In this document: piece by piece, positions 28,339 through 42,164 of the stretch | Numbering within the stretch: position 1 is the stretch's first letter | Layout: the number at the start of each line of letters is the position of its first letter | DNA from: Phycomyces nitens | Taxonomy: Eukaryota > Mucoromycota > Mucoromycetes > Mucorales > Phycomycetaceae | Assembly (NCBI GenBank): GCA_022702545.1 | Contig: JAHRBC010000008.1 | Span: 1,550,001 to 1,614,000 of the forward strand | Length of the DNA: 64,000 nt | Direction of reading: 5' to 3' | Made by a program: the position numbers and the translations under genes | The notes under the pieces: generated by a model | Told to the model about the DNA's origin: nothing | Database searches by the model: none | Seen by the model: only the letters and a program-made list of their open reading frames with translations

Positions 28339-29530
28339 TGACACGGGTGTTGTAGGGTTTTCAGCTTCGCCCACTTCTCTCCATTTCACGTGACTTTTCC
28401 AAGGTCTTCCCTGCTAGAAAGCGTGACGTAGCATCCTGATCAACTTGGCAACGTCACCTTTCTCCATTTGCAAGTCACCTTATTTCTCATATCTCCCTTT
28501 TCTCCGCACTTCTTTGATTTTCCATATTTGTCACCCTCGCTCTCATTTCAAACCCCTCCTATCCATTTCCATATTTATCCATTGTACACTATTTTTGTCA
28601 TCTATCTTCCCTTCCTTTCTCCCCACGTTGCTGTCTGTGCGCACTTATCTTTCTCTTCATGTTATCTACCTCTTTACACCCTCTCACACATCGGCACTTC
28701 ATTTTATTCATACCCCTTCATATCTCTGTCCCTTCTCTCACACTGCTCACTTTATCATATTACTGTTATCCATATCTTCATACTTCATATTTACACTGTC
28801 TTCGCACATTTTCATATCTCATTTTGTCTTATCATATTTGTCCTCCATTTTTATATTATCACCTTCACTGTATATCCCATTTTCTCATACTATCATATCT
28901 TATTTTGTCTTATCATCTCATACCTCTCCCCCCAAAGTCATTATTATCCTTATCCATTATCTCATATACTGTTCTATTTTTCATTCACACACCCAATTCC
29001 TATATTTTATTATTAATCAATTCACCATTTATCACTAAGTAACATTTTACGAAGTCTATATAAGAGACCAAAATTTCAATCAATAAACATTATCAGTTAT
29101 CTCTCTCTTATTTTCCATCCCTGAATTAGTGAATTGTCTTGTATAGAAATTCCTAAACATACTTCGTGCCAAGATTGATTTTTCTTTTCATCCAATTCCC
29201 TTTTCCGTCCAAATCTGTATCTTCTCAGTACCTTGCTGTCAACTTTAATAATTGTCCTGAGTGAAATTATCTAGTTCCCCTCTCCTATTATATCTCTTCC
29301 TCCCTGTTTCCATTGCTGTCAAGAATATATCTAACTGTCCCGAGCGAAGTTCATATATCTCTGTCTATTTCTTCATTTTCTCTTCTTTTGTCCTCTTGCT
29401 GTCTTTGAATTGCGGTTCTACCCCCGTTATATTCATTCTTTGTCGCACCCTCGTTATTGTCAACGTGAGGTATTCAATTTACTATATTTTTCTGACTCGT
29501 TTTCACTCACAACAAACTCAACACGCGTCA
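28339..29530 (+). repeat. LTR family C (1192 bp), first in the pile at tRNA-Pro
   Basis: Starts TGACACGGGTGTTGTAG, ends CAACACGCGTCA. CATT stands on both sides (28335-28338 and 29531-29534). TCTATATAAGAGACC and TCAATAAACATT mark its promoter and RNA end region. Confidence 0.92.
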
Positions 29531-29534
29531 CATT

Positions 29535-30210
29535 TGACACGTGTGTTGTGGGCAGGTTCGGTTTCGACCATGAAGCCGGACCAAGGGCCCGGAAAAGGCC
29601 TAGGAGGGGTCGGAGGCCGGACCAGTCCGAAGAAGAAGTCCGAGCCGAGTAATGATGGCCGATCCCCGAGTTTCTTTATTTCTCTTTCTTTTCAAATTTT
29701 CTTTATTTTATTTTATCACATTTTATTATTTCCTTTTTATACTCTTTCCTTTTATATTTCCTTTGTGAATCCTTTCTCACTTTCTTGCAGGATTGCACCA
29801 TTCTGTACTTCTTTAGTTTATTTCCCCTACTTCTTTGTCTTACCCCTTTCTTTACTATGTTATAGTATTTTTTTTATTATATTTTCCTTTGGCCTTGATG
29901 GCATCATTTTATTATTTTATTATTTCATTTTTCGGTTATTCTTTTAGTTATTTTCTTTGTCTATAAAAGACATTCTTTTCTAATGAATAAATATTACCAG
30001 TCAGTTTTACGATCAATTTTACGGTTATTTTATTCTTTTGAGTTTAAGCTCTCGATCTCTGAAGAGCAGTTATATTTTGCCCGGTCATTTTGGGGATATT
30101 TCTGTTGAGTTTCGTTAGTCTTTTACTGGTTCTTTCATTGTTTCTTTTATATATTTTATTTGTCGCCCGTTCGGTTACCATACACAACCATACAAACACA
30201 TCACGCGTCA
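29535..30210 (+). repeat. LTR family D (676 bp), second in the pile
   Basis: TGACACGTGTGTTGTGGG to ACACATCACGCGTCA, bracketed by CATT. TCTATAAAAGACATTC near 29960 is a likely TATA region. The sequence is related to family C only at its ends. Confidence 0.88.
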
Positions 30211-31137
30211 CATTTGTCACGTGTGTAGTGGAGTTATCAGCCGTCAACCAAAAACACCCTTTTTGAGTCTATTTCTAGTCACCTTTTCTATATATAGTAA
30301 CCCTTCTTGTTTGTCACACTTGTATTTCCATTTATATTTTCTATTATCACATCTCTTCCAACCCAATTCCAGTAGAAACCATGTCACTTTTCCTTTCCCT
30401 TTCTTGTCTCTTTCGAACTGCGCAATCCCAAAAAATTGGTTGCTGATTATCTTCTCTCTTTTTTCTTCAAGATCTCTCCTCATGTCAATCCATCTTGCTA
30501 AGCAACGCCCAGCTGCAATGACTAACCACCCCTACACTGCAAAAGAAGGGTTGTATTAGCCAGAATTAGAGATTTTGAATTATTACGAATTTTTAAAAAT
30601 GAATTCTAACTCCATCATTTTGACAATTTTTTAATGATGAGACCTAATTTCGCATTTTATTTCATATATGAGCTCTAAATCGCATATTTGACGCAAAATA
30701 GCACACATTTTAATTGACTTTGCAAAATAAATAAATTAAATTGGCATTATTTTTTTTTCATTTTTATAAACTATATCGATTTTTACGATTATTGCTTTTT
30801 TATTGATTGTATAGACAAAACATTCAATATATTTAAGATGAATCAATGTGTACGTAATAATAATGACCAATATTTTAAAATAAAAAAATAATATTCAAGG
30901 ATAATTAATAATTTCGGCACCATTAGTAATCCACCAATTTTTTTGAATGTAAGAGATTGGGTTTGTAATGCTTATAAATATTAAGGGAGATTGATTCAAA
31001 GCCCAGATATCAAAAGACGATGATGAATAAATGGTGTGTTTGATAATAGGATTAATAATATATATCATCTCGCTCTGAAATACGATTCATATAAAAAAGA
31101 GCCAAATATAATACCTCTTGCTCATATAATCTTTATT

Positions 31138-34100
31138 ATGAATAACATTAAAAACGAAACATACAACCTCCTGTGCAAATGTTCGGCCTGTACCAAATAT
31201 ACAGCCAATGGAATATTGCAGAATGCACAGACATTCATGCGCCATAAGAATTCTGATAATGTGTCAAGCATTGGTCCCAAGGATAGAGATGATTGTAAGT
31301 GAAATTGTATATCGTTATTCATAATCTAATAATGTTTGTTGTTAATTATTACAGCCAATGTCAGAAGCACAGTTGAAGAAGAGTCAGATATCATAATGCC
31401 TGATATTTCTAATGAGTTTATTGATTGTAAGTGCGATATATTTTGGTTATCAATTACAGGTACTAACTTTTATTTTATTATAGATGAAGACAGCTTTTCT
31501 ATCATGTCAGTCGAAACTACTGGACAACAGATACCTTTCTTGAGAGAAGACGATGTTTTTGACGTTGAGGAGGAATCAGATGTTGAGTCATCACTCATTG
31601 CAGCTGACAATGAGGATTCCGATTCAAATGATGAATCTAACGATGAAGATGAGACTGAGATTGATGGCGGCAATGGTTTTGAACAAATGATGGCTTCAAG
31701 TATGTATACATAAAATACAAACATATTTAATTGTATACAAGTTATTTATCATATACTTTCCTTTGTAGTTGGATCCTTGAAGATTCATAACATGTCCCAA
31801 ACCAGCCAGTTCATGGCTATCTTTGGCGTTATCTTCCAAGCATTCTACTTGGTTCAAACGGGAGGATTGGCCATGCTCAAATTCTTTCACCATCTTCTTG
31901 TTGCCTTTGAGAAGGATGCTGACCTGCCACTTACTGTCAATGCCTTGAAAGCAATGACCGGATTTGACGTAATGACCAAAGGCATTGTAAAGTACACCGT
32001 TTGCAACAAGTGCTTTGCAATCTACTTGCCAGACAATCATCAGCCAACATGCACTTTCAAGAAATACTCCAGCACGCATACCCAAATTTGCAACAATCCA
32101 ATTTTCACCGATCCATCTGCCAGAGATCCAATCCCGTTCATGGTATTCCCATACAGCTCACTCAAGAATACTTTGACACAGTATCTCTGTAAGCCTGGAT
32201 TTGAGGACAAGCTGTTCCAATGGAGATCAAGAGAGACCGTGGAGAACACCTTCCTTGACATATATGATGGTGCAATGTGGAATGAGTTGCTCGATGATAA
32301 TGATATGCCATTTGTTGACGATGACTATTCCCTCATGTTGACATTGAACGTGGATTGGTTTCAGCCATTCGATGGGCGCACTCATGCCAGTGGTGCTTTA
32401 TATCTGTCGATTAATAACTTGCCCAGAGAGGAAAGGATGAAGCCAGAAAACATCATTCTTGTTGGCGTCATGCCAGGGCCAAAGGAAGCAAAGACCGATC
32501 AGATGAACAACTTTCTTGAGCCTCTTGTTGACGAGTTGGTTGACTTTTACACTGGAATGACAATCAAGACGGCCATGTTCCCTGGTGGTGTTCGTGTTCG
32601 TGCTGCTCTCATGTGTGTTGCCTGCGATATACCAGCTGCAAGAAAAACCGCGGGATTTACAGGGCATGCAAGCACCAACACTTGTCACAAGTGTGCACGT
32701 CAGTTTTCGGTGATCGATGGATCGAGCAAGATCGATTACTCTGGGTTTGACGTTGAGAATTGGACACCAAGAGAAAAGGCAGCCAATGCTGTGCATGCCG
32801 AAATGTGGTTCAATGCAGAATCAGACGTCGAACGGGCAGAGTTGGAGAAAAACAATGGTACCCGATATTCTGAATTGCATCGCCTACACTACTTTGATCC
32901 TGTCTGGTGTACGATCGTAGATCCTATGCACAACTTGTTTCTTGGTACAGCCAAACGGATGATCAGCATTTGGAGAGACCTCGGTTATTTTCCCAGCACC
33001 ACTCTTGCCCGCATGCAACATCTGGCAGATTCCATTCTTGTTCCTCCTGGATATGCTGTATTGTCCAACAAAATTGCTTCTGGGTTCCCATATATGAAGG
33101 CAGACGAGTGGCGATCGTGGTGTCTTGTGTATTCGCTGGTTGTCCTGGAGAATGCTTTGCCAGAAACAGACTACAATAACTGGCTAGTATTCGTTGATGC
33201 ATGCCGTCTATTGACAGGACCATCTGTCACGACTCAGAGTATAGACGAGGCACACCAGCTCCTTGGCAATTTTGGTGAAAAGTGCGAGATTTTGTATGGA
33301 ACTGTCAGCATCACACCAAACATGCATCTGCATATGCACTTACGTGAGTCCATGCTTGACTTTGGCCCTGTCTATGCATTCTGGTTGTATAGCTTTGAAC
33401 GATACAATGGCAAGCTCAAGAATATCAAGACAAATCGCCGCAATGGATTCGAGGTCACTTTCATGAAGGTCTTCTTGGAAAAGGGATTCATCAGCAACTT
33501 TCTTCAGTTCTATTCTGCCAAACTTTCACCACCCATGGTAGAATTTCTCCAAGAAGTTGCTCAAATAGCACCGACGCCTGTAAGATCCTTGGTGAACTCT
33601 GAGTACGGCCACCCTCCATATATGCAATTCAATCTCAACATGTTCCTCCAAGCTGCCACCAATCCATGGTTTAATGTCACTGGAAGTGAAGCCCTGCCAT
33701 TGACCTCGTTGCCATTGAAATTGTCGCCTTTATCTATAATGACTGGCAATCATTATAAGTACTTGGTCGAATTCTATAACAAGGCTTACCAAGACACTGG
33801 GATTTCCTTCTGTGCCACGGATAGCATCCCACTTGAAGGGCATGTCTATATCAATGACCGGATTCGCAAGATGAAGAAGATTTCGTTGCTAGGACAAGAG
33901 TATTGGAGTGGTGAAAAGAAAAAGCGCGGTTCTTTTGTACAAGTCTTGTTTCTGGACAATTCGACAAGTGAATTCGTTGCATTTCCCAGCCAGATTGAGT
34001 ATTTATTTACTCATGTTATCAAGATTGGTGGAATCGAAAGAGTTTCTACTTTTGCTTTCATCAAATGGTTTCCGATGTATAATGCTGGCAGATATCAACC

Positions 34101-34272
34101 GTTGATCAACCAAGGTCTGGAGCTGTGGGAAAAGGGGTTTTTAGAGGAGACCATTGAGTGTATTATTCCAGTACATCGTCTGCATTCTTGCTTTGCATTG
34201 ACAACTCACAATCTCCAACAAGGGTCTCAAAAACGCCTGATTATTCCATTACCTAGAAAAGTCGTCACTTAA
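31138..34272 (+). CDS. tnp2-type transposase of family-2 element, four exons, 982 aa
   Basis: Exons 31138..31294, 31355..31426, 31484..31699 and 31769..34272 join in phase with GT-AG introns. The N-terminus has a Cys/His cluster (CKCSACTK then FMRHKN), probably a zinc finger, then a highly acidic low-complexity segment (31560-31670). The large last exon holds the fungal tnp2 transposase core: LMLTLNVDWFQPFDG, NLPREERMKPENIILVGVMPG, ACDIPAARKTAGF followed by a CHKC zinc pair, DPMHNLFLGTAKR, and FGPVYAFWLYSFERYNG. It is uninterrupted, so this copy may encode a functional enzyme. It is related to the transposases of the elements at 44339 and 62469, and only distantly to that of family 1. Confidence 0.92.
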
Positions 34273-34805
34273 TAAAAAAAATTGCGTTTTTGACCACAAA
34301 CATCAGCCACGTAATGCTTATTTTTCTTGTTTTACTTTACCATCTGTTATTTTATCAATACATTTTTAAGATTGATTAAAATATTAGATTGATATATACA
34401 AGTTTCATGTTCTTTAAAACAGATATCAAAACAAATATTTATTTTCTTCAGCTCATTATGCGATAAGCCAAGTAGCTGTTTATTTAATACCCGATAATCA
34501 GCTATATTTTAAAGTTTATACTACATAATATACTAAAAATTTTCATTTAAATTCCAAGTTTATAAAGCCGATGAAAATATTTTATTTTACTATTAAATAT
34601 TTGTTTTGCAATAATTATGACTAAAATAAAATAACCATTAAAAATAATATTGTTTCTCACCATCTTGTCTTTCTTTATTTTTTAATGCTTCAACAATACA
34701 AAAACGAGTAATGCCAATCCTACCACCATCATCTTCCAGCCCAACAACTTGTTTCAACTTATTCAATAAAGACCATTATATCAAGACAACCAAATACAAA
34801 TATTT
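34273..34805. other. Convergent 3' intergenic gap in family-2 element
   Basis: AT-rich spacer between the stop codons of the transposase and the minus-strand accessory gene. I see nothing else in it. Confidence 0.5.
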
Positions 34806-35901
34806 TTATTGCCGTGTTGCAATCCACTTGGCAACACGCGCCTTCTGCTCTTTTGACAATTCAATATGTCTACTTTCAACAGGACAAGAAGAAAAGTCAA
34901 TGACCTTCATCTTCTTTTCCTTGCTCCTCTGGGCTTTCAACTCGCCCAAGTACTCCTCGACCTATATCATAATCAAATTAATTAATTATATGAAGCACAT
35001 CAAATTTGCCCGAACAATATCTTACCAAAGGATGTCTGTTACTGGGAGTATAAACGGTATACTCCCGTTGCTCATCATCAGACTCAATGTCAGACAACAT
35101 CTCTTTGTCTAAGAGATCCTCGACTGTCTCTCCATACTTGGACTCCAAGTTCGCCCTGTCTGCCAAATGCAGCCTCTTGTAGGCGGCGAGGACCTATTTC
35201 AAAATCAAGTATTAGAAGTATGAAAACAAATATTATATTATACTAACTCTTGTTTTTCTCGTACGTCTACGAGAAGACTGGTTTCGCTTAGCTAACTTTT
35301 CTGGCGAGGTGTTAGCTCTGTTTAGCTTGTACGAGATATGCCGTCTTGTTTTTTCCTCTATGACTGCAGACGCAAGAGGCTGTCCTTCGGGCTGTTGATG
35401 GATATACATCCGGACCTTGTCTGCAATAGGCCGGTTGGATGAAGAGAGTGCCCTCATTCATTGTCAATGGTGTAGACACCAAGACATTCCTTGTCTCTGA
35501 TCGTATGAGGCGCTATATGACATAGGGTAAGTAATTCATCAATATAAAATTAATATTTATATATAGATATCCTACCGAGACCGATGGAAGTCGATACTTC
35601 ATATACATCTGTGGTGGTGGAGCTTGATGGGGGAAACTTGGCTACTGTTGCCATTCGAGTTCTTGAGGGATTCCATCCCTTGATGGACCTGCTGCAACAG
35701 GACATGCGACTCATTCAGTCTTGTCTGAAGAGCCGACAGGTTTGACAACACTGCGCCGTCCTGTTCAGCGTTGTTGCTTGGAGCAGGAAGGATCGTCTGC
35801 ATCACGGTTCCTGCTGGTCTAGTGCCACTAGTCTTACCAATCGACTTCTTGGTAGTCGACTTGTAGGTCTTTTTAGAGCTTGATGATATAAATTGAGACA
35901 T
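34806..35901 (-). CDS. Accessory protein of family-2 element, about four exons
   Basis: Exon 1 begins at 35901 (MSQFISSSSKKTYKS), basic and Ser/Thr-rich, then a heptad stretch (LSNLSALQTRLNESHVLLQQ) like a short coiled coil. Internal exons give a strongly basic segment (SSRRRTRKTRVS, near 35260) and an acidic one (DIESDDEQREYTVY, near 35070). The last exon, 34961..34806, is VEEYLGELKAQRS to WIATRQ. Splice junctions of exons 1-2 are uncertain; those of the last two (TTTG|GTAAGA, ATATAG|GTCGAG) are good. No named domain. Position and composition match the accessory genes of the other two element types. Confidence 0.65.
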
Positions 35902-35909
35902 TGAATACT

Positions 35910-36870
35910 AGAAAAATATATTAAAGTGTGAGGTTCGTTGATTATGAATATCTATTTTCCAATAGATTTTGAAATATTCCGTAAATAATACATACATGAG
36001 AAAGTAATTAAAAGTAATTAAAAAGTATACTTCTTTCTAAAGAGGTTTTATAATATTTTGATCTTTGCTTACATTATGCTGTCAGGTATACTTAGTAATC
36101 TGCTTCAACTGGCTAATCCATTTAATTTGCTTGCACTGACTAATCCATTTGTAATATTTGGGCTCTGTTTCAAAAATACAAATCGTTTTATTAAGTGGGC
36201 TTATTAGTTCCACGTCACGTTCGGGACACTCAATATCGCCATTGATCTCTATTGGATTATTGCTTTCAACCTTTGTTCTTTTCTTTTCTTTTCCTTTCCT
36301 TTACTTTTCGGCATGGTAAGCATCATTCTCTTTTAAATTTTTTTTTACTCATCATGACTTTATATTTGTCCAGATATTCTTTTCTATATCCATACAAGGG
36401 CTGCTGGTTTATGTCAATAACTCTGGTATACTGGTAATGTTCTTTTTTATTATCTCATTCAGTTTCCACAAGCTCATTGCTCTGCTTAGTAATTCACGGC
36501 CTCCCATTACAAACAAATACAGAGGAGCACTTTGCTGTATATTATGGTATGATGACACTCCTTTATACACTAGACATGCTTTATTAACATTCGTTCCATT
36601 CATTAGAATTTTTCGGTCATCTGGTATGTGCCGATTCCATGTCATCTGGTCAGTAATTGTGTCCGCTATACCCATTACCAAGTAAGTATACAACCTTTCA
36701 GCCCTTATATTACTTTACTAATCTCTTATCTAATAGATGTAATCGAAATATTCTTCATCTGGTTGGCCATTGCGCCCATTGCGCCCATTACACTGATGAC
36801 CAAGTAAGTATATAACCACTCAACGTTTATATTATTTTCCTGACATATTCTTCATAGATATTACCAAAAT
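35910..36870. other. Unassigned region with intron-like repeats in family-2 element
   Basis: No convincing gene. On the plus strand two similar units, ACCAAGTAAGTATACAACC...ATAG (36677-36737) and ACCAAGTAAGTATATAACC...ATAG (36799-36857), look like duplicated introns, and a third GTAAGT...TTTTACAG lies at about 36921-36957. Short hydrophobic open segments lie between them. Confidence 0.3.
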
Positions 36871-38327
36871 TTTTTATACCATTTATCAAAGTATTCAAGT
36901 TTTCTCGATATAAATACCAATGTAAGTATTGTTGTTCCATTCAAATTATTTTACAGTCTGCTAAAATACACCTATAAAAATTATCTAGCCACCCTTTTTT
37001 TTCAAAAGAAAACAAACACCCACGTAAGCAGTGCCGCAGCAAGTAACAAAGGAAGGTAGGGGGGGTCTAGTAGACCAGGGTAACCCATATATTCTCCGGA
37101 TGAGTAAAAGAATACCCATCCAATTGAGAAAAGGGCAAGGCTAGCATATTAGGCAATAAAATTAGGAGGGAGTAGAAATGAGAACGAATAGAAAACATTA
37201 GAAAAGCTTTTTTATCCAATAAAAACTATTATAAACTACATCTTTGGCCTGTATCTGCCATGAATTCATACCGAATTCATACTGAATCCTATGAGGACAC
37301 TGCTTTAATATTGAAAAGAGCAACCTATATAAAGTAATTTAAAGAACTGAATCCTTCGGGGCTAGAAAATATGGGACGAAAAAAAAAGAAACCCCCCAAT
37401 TTTCGTGACAAAAAAAAGCACAAAAAAAATAACCCACCTTTTGCTTTTTGCGCTTTGACGTTTCAGTATACTGATTGGAATCATTCAGACAACGAATCCT
37501 AAAAATTTAATATTAAAAAATTTGGCAAATTTTATATCAAATCTTTATCATTCAGTCAAGAATTTTATAAATATCAGTATACTAAAATGGCCCTTCTTTT
37601 GCAGTGCTAGTTACCATGACTGTCTCTTAGAAACTAACAATAGCTCTAAGAAGTAGTATTTAAAGAAGTCCAAATTCAAGTCAAATAAACATCCAATTCT
37701 ACTCTTTGTTTTCTTTTTCGTTTTGTCTTGCCTCACTTCTAAAGTCTGCCGATATTCTTTGAGATCTGGAGGAAGCATTGCTATTACAATTGGTATTTTG
37801 GCTCAATACACTACAACCGCTCACACAACACTTGACACATTTGACACGGTTGTGGTGGGGTGATTGCCAGAACCCCAAATCTCGCCTTGGTCCGACCAGT
37901 CCGGCCAGTCCGGCTGAAGGGCCCAGGAGCTTGGTCTGGTCCGCGTGGTCGGAAGGTGGAAGGCCGGCATGGAAAGCCTGGCCTAAGTCACGGAGCACGT
38001 GACATTGGAAATTGGTGCCTTGGGTAGTTGAGAGGGTTGGTAAGCCTGTCGCATTTTCCCGCCAAACCTTATTCGTGTATGCATGTACACGAAAAATCGC
38101 AAATGATGTTTTTACCTCGTTCTTTGTACAAACTTGCGTTTACCCTTCTCACCTGAACCTTCTGTCAACATCTATCACATTTAAACAACCACTTCTTTAC
38201 ATTTCCTCTTTTGTCATTCGTTGGAAATCGCCAACCAACATCTTGTCTCTTTTATTTCTCTTTTCTCCTTCTCTGATTCGCAGATCCGTACTATTCACAT
38301 CTAGTTTTACTATTTTCCTTTCTTCTT

Positions 38328-41300
38328 CACTACGGCGGAAAAAACGGTAGCTAACTACTGTTTTGGTAGCATTACTACCATTTTTTCCCACCAAAAAAAA
38401 CGGTAGTAAAGACTCTGTATAAGGCGATTTCGGTAGCTGTTACCGTTTTTTTAGTGCGAAAAAAAGGGTAGTTATGAGGCAGGAATAGGCACAGCTACCG
38501 TTTTTTTATCCAACCAAAATTGTTTCTTTATATACTATAGCCTCTCTTTTATATTACTTTATATACTAGCACCCATTCTTTTTTTACTGCCATTTATTTG
38601 AAATAATGGTTTATTTTTTATTATAATTTCGATTTATTTCAAATAATATTAAAATATATATAATAATAATATAGAAACACCAAAAGCAAATACTATTTAA
38701 TATTATAAAATGTATATGATACAAACCTTTTACTCAATCTATACACGATGCCAACAACATGTTGTTATGACTTGGATGGCCTTTGGTCTTCATCAATTGC
38801 TATAAAGATATCGTGGTCAGAGAATGAAGCAATCAAATAAACCGAGCATATTGTTTTGGATAGCATACCAGTATATATTGTGCTTGTTAATCGGTATACC
38901 AAGCATCTCTTGAATTAATGCCACTATATGAAACGTACAGATGTAAATACTAGATGCAGTAGAAGGAGAATAGAGAATGTGCAATATGATTAATTAAAGA
39001 GTGTAAACATATTATAATATTCTTACCATAGAAAATATATTGCTGTAAAGTCAGCTCATAAGATTTAAAACTAATTCGAATATAATGGTAATTAGCAGAA
39101 TGAGTACATCATTAAGAAAACAATATGCATATTCTACAGAGATTCCCAGGTGGGGAGGTGGGGAACGACAAACTTTAGTGTAATATAGCTGTAAAAAATT
39201 TTCACCTTTTTTTAGTGTCTGAAAAATTATGAGATGAGTGTTTCATTCCTTGATTAAAGATAGCAGAGCTGAAGATGTGGTATACAAGATTCCAATCAGA
39301 TGTTTATGTCATTGACAAACTTACATAAGGGAGGGTCATTTAGTTTTACTTCAAAAAAGTAGAGCAAAGAAAAGAAAAGAAATATAAACTAACCTCGGCG
39401 TAATACAGCTATAAAAAAATTTCATTTTTTTTGGTGCTTGAAAAAGGGCGAGATGTGTGTTTCATTCCTAGATTAAAAACAACAGAGCTGAAGATGTGGT
39501 ATGCAAGATGCCAATCGGGCATTTATTAAGGTGGCAATCTTACGTGATGGAGAGTTATTCGATTTTATTTCAAAGGAGAGGACCAAAGCAAAGATAAAAC
39601 AGCTAAAGGAAAAGAGGAAAAGAAAAAGTGCGCTAAAACATATACTAAAAATATGAGAGAACCAATAAGAGCAGCCTAAAGAATATTAAAGACTTAGTCT
39701 GTTTCTCTTAGATGAAGGCTCATTGCTCATTCCTAGTGGTGTAAACCTATATCAAACAGTAGAAATATTATATTAATATTAAATTGAGAATAGATGAGCA
39801 ACAAAAAAGCTCTAACTTATAGTACATCTGTCATGATTGGGGATTCAGCCTCGTCATCCGTTTGAAATACCTCATCTTCCGAAAGAAAAGAACTGCTTGC
39901 TCTTTCCTGCTATAACATAATAAAAATATTGTATTAATTATAATGTATATTCAAATGTTTGTTAATTAATAAACTTGCCTGGCTGTTCTCTGCTATTTTT
40001 CTCTTACAAGTCTGGTTTGCACTCTTAAAGGTGTCTTGAAGAAGATTCTTGGCACACCACATTCTTTTGCACTTGTAAATGTGGAGTGCTATTGTCCTAG
40101 CCGTGCCTCACTGGCCACAATCATTGATGACAGGTATGTTGATTTTGTCATCATTGATCAAGAAGTGTCTTTGCTGCTGTTGCTATTATTAGTCAAATAA
40201 TCTCTTACCTACCCATGGAAAAAGTAATTAGAGTATACTCCAAGCTTATCACGTCAAACTTGAAGGGCGGTAGAAATGCCAGTTTGCTTGTTGAGCACTT
40301 TGCTGTTCATAGCTTTGTCAGTTCAGCAAACAGCTCTCAGAATTATCCTAGTACAAGTCAGCCGTCCACATATAATGAAGCAAGTTTCTTAGATCTTCCA
40401 GATGGTGTAAGTGCTGCCCAGCTATGGGAGCCATTCAACTGACATGCCAGCTTGAATGATGATGACTTGGAAGGTGTCAGCAGCCCTGTTGTCAAGAATA
40501 CTTTGGCAAAGTACTATGTGCGAAACAGTGGTATGGACAGTATTGAACTTGATGACCCGACGATTGTTGTTGCTTCTCGTCTTTGGAAAAATTCAACCGT
40601 ACATTCTTCATGTATGTACCGAAGAATAAAAAACGAGACCAGACGTGGCAATCATCATGTGATGTTCACCTGTCCATACAGAAAGTGAGTATTGGTATTA
40701 GTCAAAATACAAAATAGAGATCACTCGCATTTTTTATATTTTTATCTAGCCGTCGCAATATAACTATTCAAAGCTGGTTTGTTGGCACCGTGTAATTTTA
40801 TTTTGAGCATAAAGAGGTTGATGGCACACCGCACTTTCTGGCATTCATTGAAGTGATGAAAGAGCATGGTACAGCAGCCCATGACTCATCTGTGCCAATC
40901 GTAATACGGCGGTCACACAGCTCAACTGGACAAACAACCCAGCCAAAATATGCTGTTAATGTGGATGACATTCAGCATCAAGTTGGGCTCATCCAGTACC
41001 CTCCGAGTAGTAATCAGTTCTTTATCATTGCACCATATTACATGTTTAATGACAATCTGCGTGTGACCATGGGGAACCTTGCCACTTTATAAAAATTTTC
41101 TTTTTCTTTTTCTTTCCTTATAAATATCAATACCAAATAAAATAAAATAAAATGGCTAATAATGTTAAAAATAAAAATTCGGTTTCAAAAAACGGTAGCA
41201 TAACTACCGTTTTGTTCACACAGGCAAAAAATTATTTTTCTCAAAAATGCGCAACATCTTTAACACCAAATAAAATGCTCATTTCAATAAACAAGGTTGC

Positions 41301-41816
41301 CTAAAAACTTACGAGCCCTTTCTATGGTACTACAACTACCTCATTGCCTGATGAAAAGACATTCCATGCAACTTTTATGATTCGGGATCGATGACATTAC
41401 CTTTCAACCACAATCTGCGGAGATAAAGTGCTCTAATAAATATTAATGTCATATAAAATAAAATAAAATGGCTAATAATATCAAAAACAAAAAATTGGTT
41501 TCAAAAAACGGTAGTTATGCTACCGTTTTGTTCACACAGGCAAAAAATTATTTTTCTCAAAAATGCGCAACATCGTTAACACCAAATAAAATGCTCATTT
41601 CAATAAATAACGTTGCCTAAAAACTTACGAGCCCTTTCTATGGTACTACAACTACCTCATTGCCTGATGAAAAGACATTCCATGCGACTTTTATGAATCG
41701 GCATCGATGACATTACCTTTCAACCACAATCTGCGGAGATAAAGTGCTCAAAAATCATAAAAAATGGTAGTTATGCTACCGTTTTTGGCACAGCTACCGG
41801 TCCTTCCGCCGTAGTG
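38328..41816 (+). mobile_element. CACTA family 1 copy 1d, internally deleted, 3489 bp
   Basis: Termini CACTACGGCGG and CCGCCGTAGTG, flanked by CTT (38325-38327 and 41817-41819). The uninterrupted site is visible in the gypsy LTR near 12400 (reverse strand). It has one unit of the 160-bp repeat and the duplicated right-end segment. The accessory-gene remnant is at about 39820-40080 (minus). Confidence 0.95.
40190..41092 (+). pseudogene. tnp2 transposase 3' remnant in CACTA 1d
   Basis: Exons 6-7 equivalents, MEKVIRVYSKLI through MGNLATL, with the same TGA after LWEPFN as in the other short copies. Only one ATACC occurs in this stretch, against 15 in the homologous part of copy 1a. Confidence 0.85.
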
Positions 41817-42164
41817 CTTATTTCTTCTTATCCAAATATCTTATTATTATTTTACTATCCTCTCGTTTTTCCCAACAAATGACTCATTCATTATGTTGTG
41901 GTTTTTTCCTTATTTTATTTTCTCATATTTTTATTCAAAAGGATCATCTATAAAAGACACCTTATTTTCAATCAATAAACAACATCTATTCTGTGATCAA
42001 TTTTCTGTCTCGAAAGAAATCTTTGTTTCATTTATCTGAACATTCAATAATTGCCAGTATTTTGGGGCTAAGTTGAACTGTTAGTTTTTGTTTCGAATAT
42101 TTCTATTTTCTTTGACCTTTGGTTATTCATACACACACAACCAAAACACACACGCGTCACATTT

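Larger units (their letters stand above)
30535..37606 (+). mobile_element. CACTGC-type tnp2 DNA transposon (family 2), complete, 7072 bp
   Basis: The termini are CACTGCAAAAGAAGGG and CCCTTCTTTTGCAGTG, perfect 16-bp inverted repeats, flanked by CTA on both sides (30532-30534 and 37607-37609). The 3-bp duplication, CACT start and tnp2-like transposase place it in the CACTA (CMC) superfamily. The transposase is on the plus strand and the accessory gene is convergent on the minus strand. The last 740 bp match the fragment at 6226-6972. Confidence 0.95.
30215..37837 (+). repeat. LTR family E (548 bp), split by a 7-kb family-2 DNA element
   Basis: TGTCACGTGTGTAGTGG starts it after CATT (30211-30214). 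It stops at 30534 for the element 30535-37606, then resumes at 37607 and ends ACAACACTTGACA at 37837, followed by CATT. CTA is duplicated at the insertion. Confidence 0.85.
37842..42159 (+). repeat. LTR family F (826 bp), split by CACTA 1d
   Basis: TGACACGGTTGTGGTGG to ACACACGCGTCA. It is the same LTR as that of the gypsy element at 12059-12884, with identical net length after removing 38328-41816 and one CTT. Third-last of the well-delimited pile members before copies C2 and D2. Confidence 0.9.

Noticed and set aside
29261..29947. 228-codon frame with hydrophobic content
   Set aside because: It crosses the boundary between LTR C and LTR D, including the CATT junction, so it cannot be an inherited gene.
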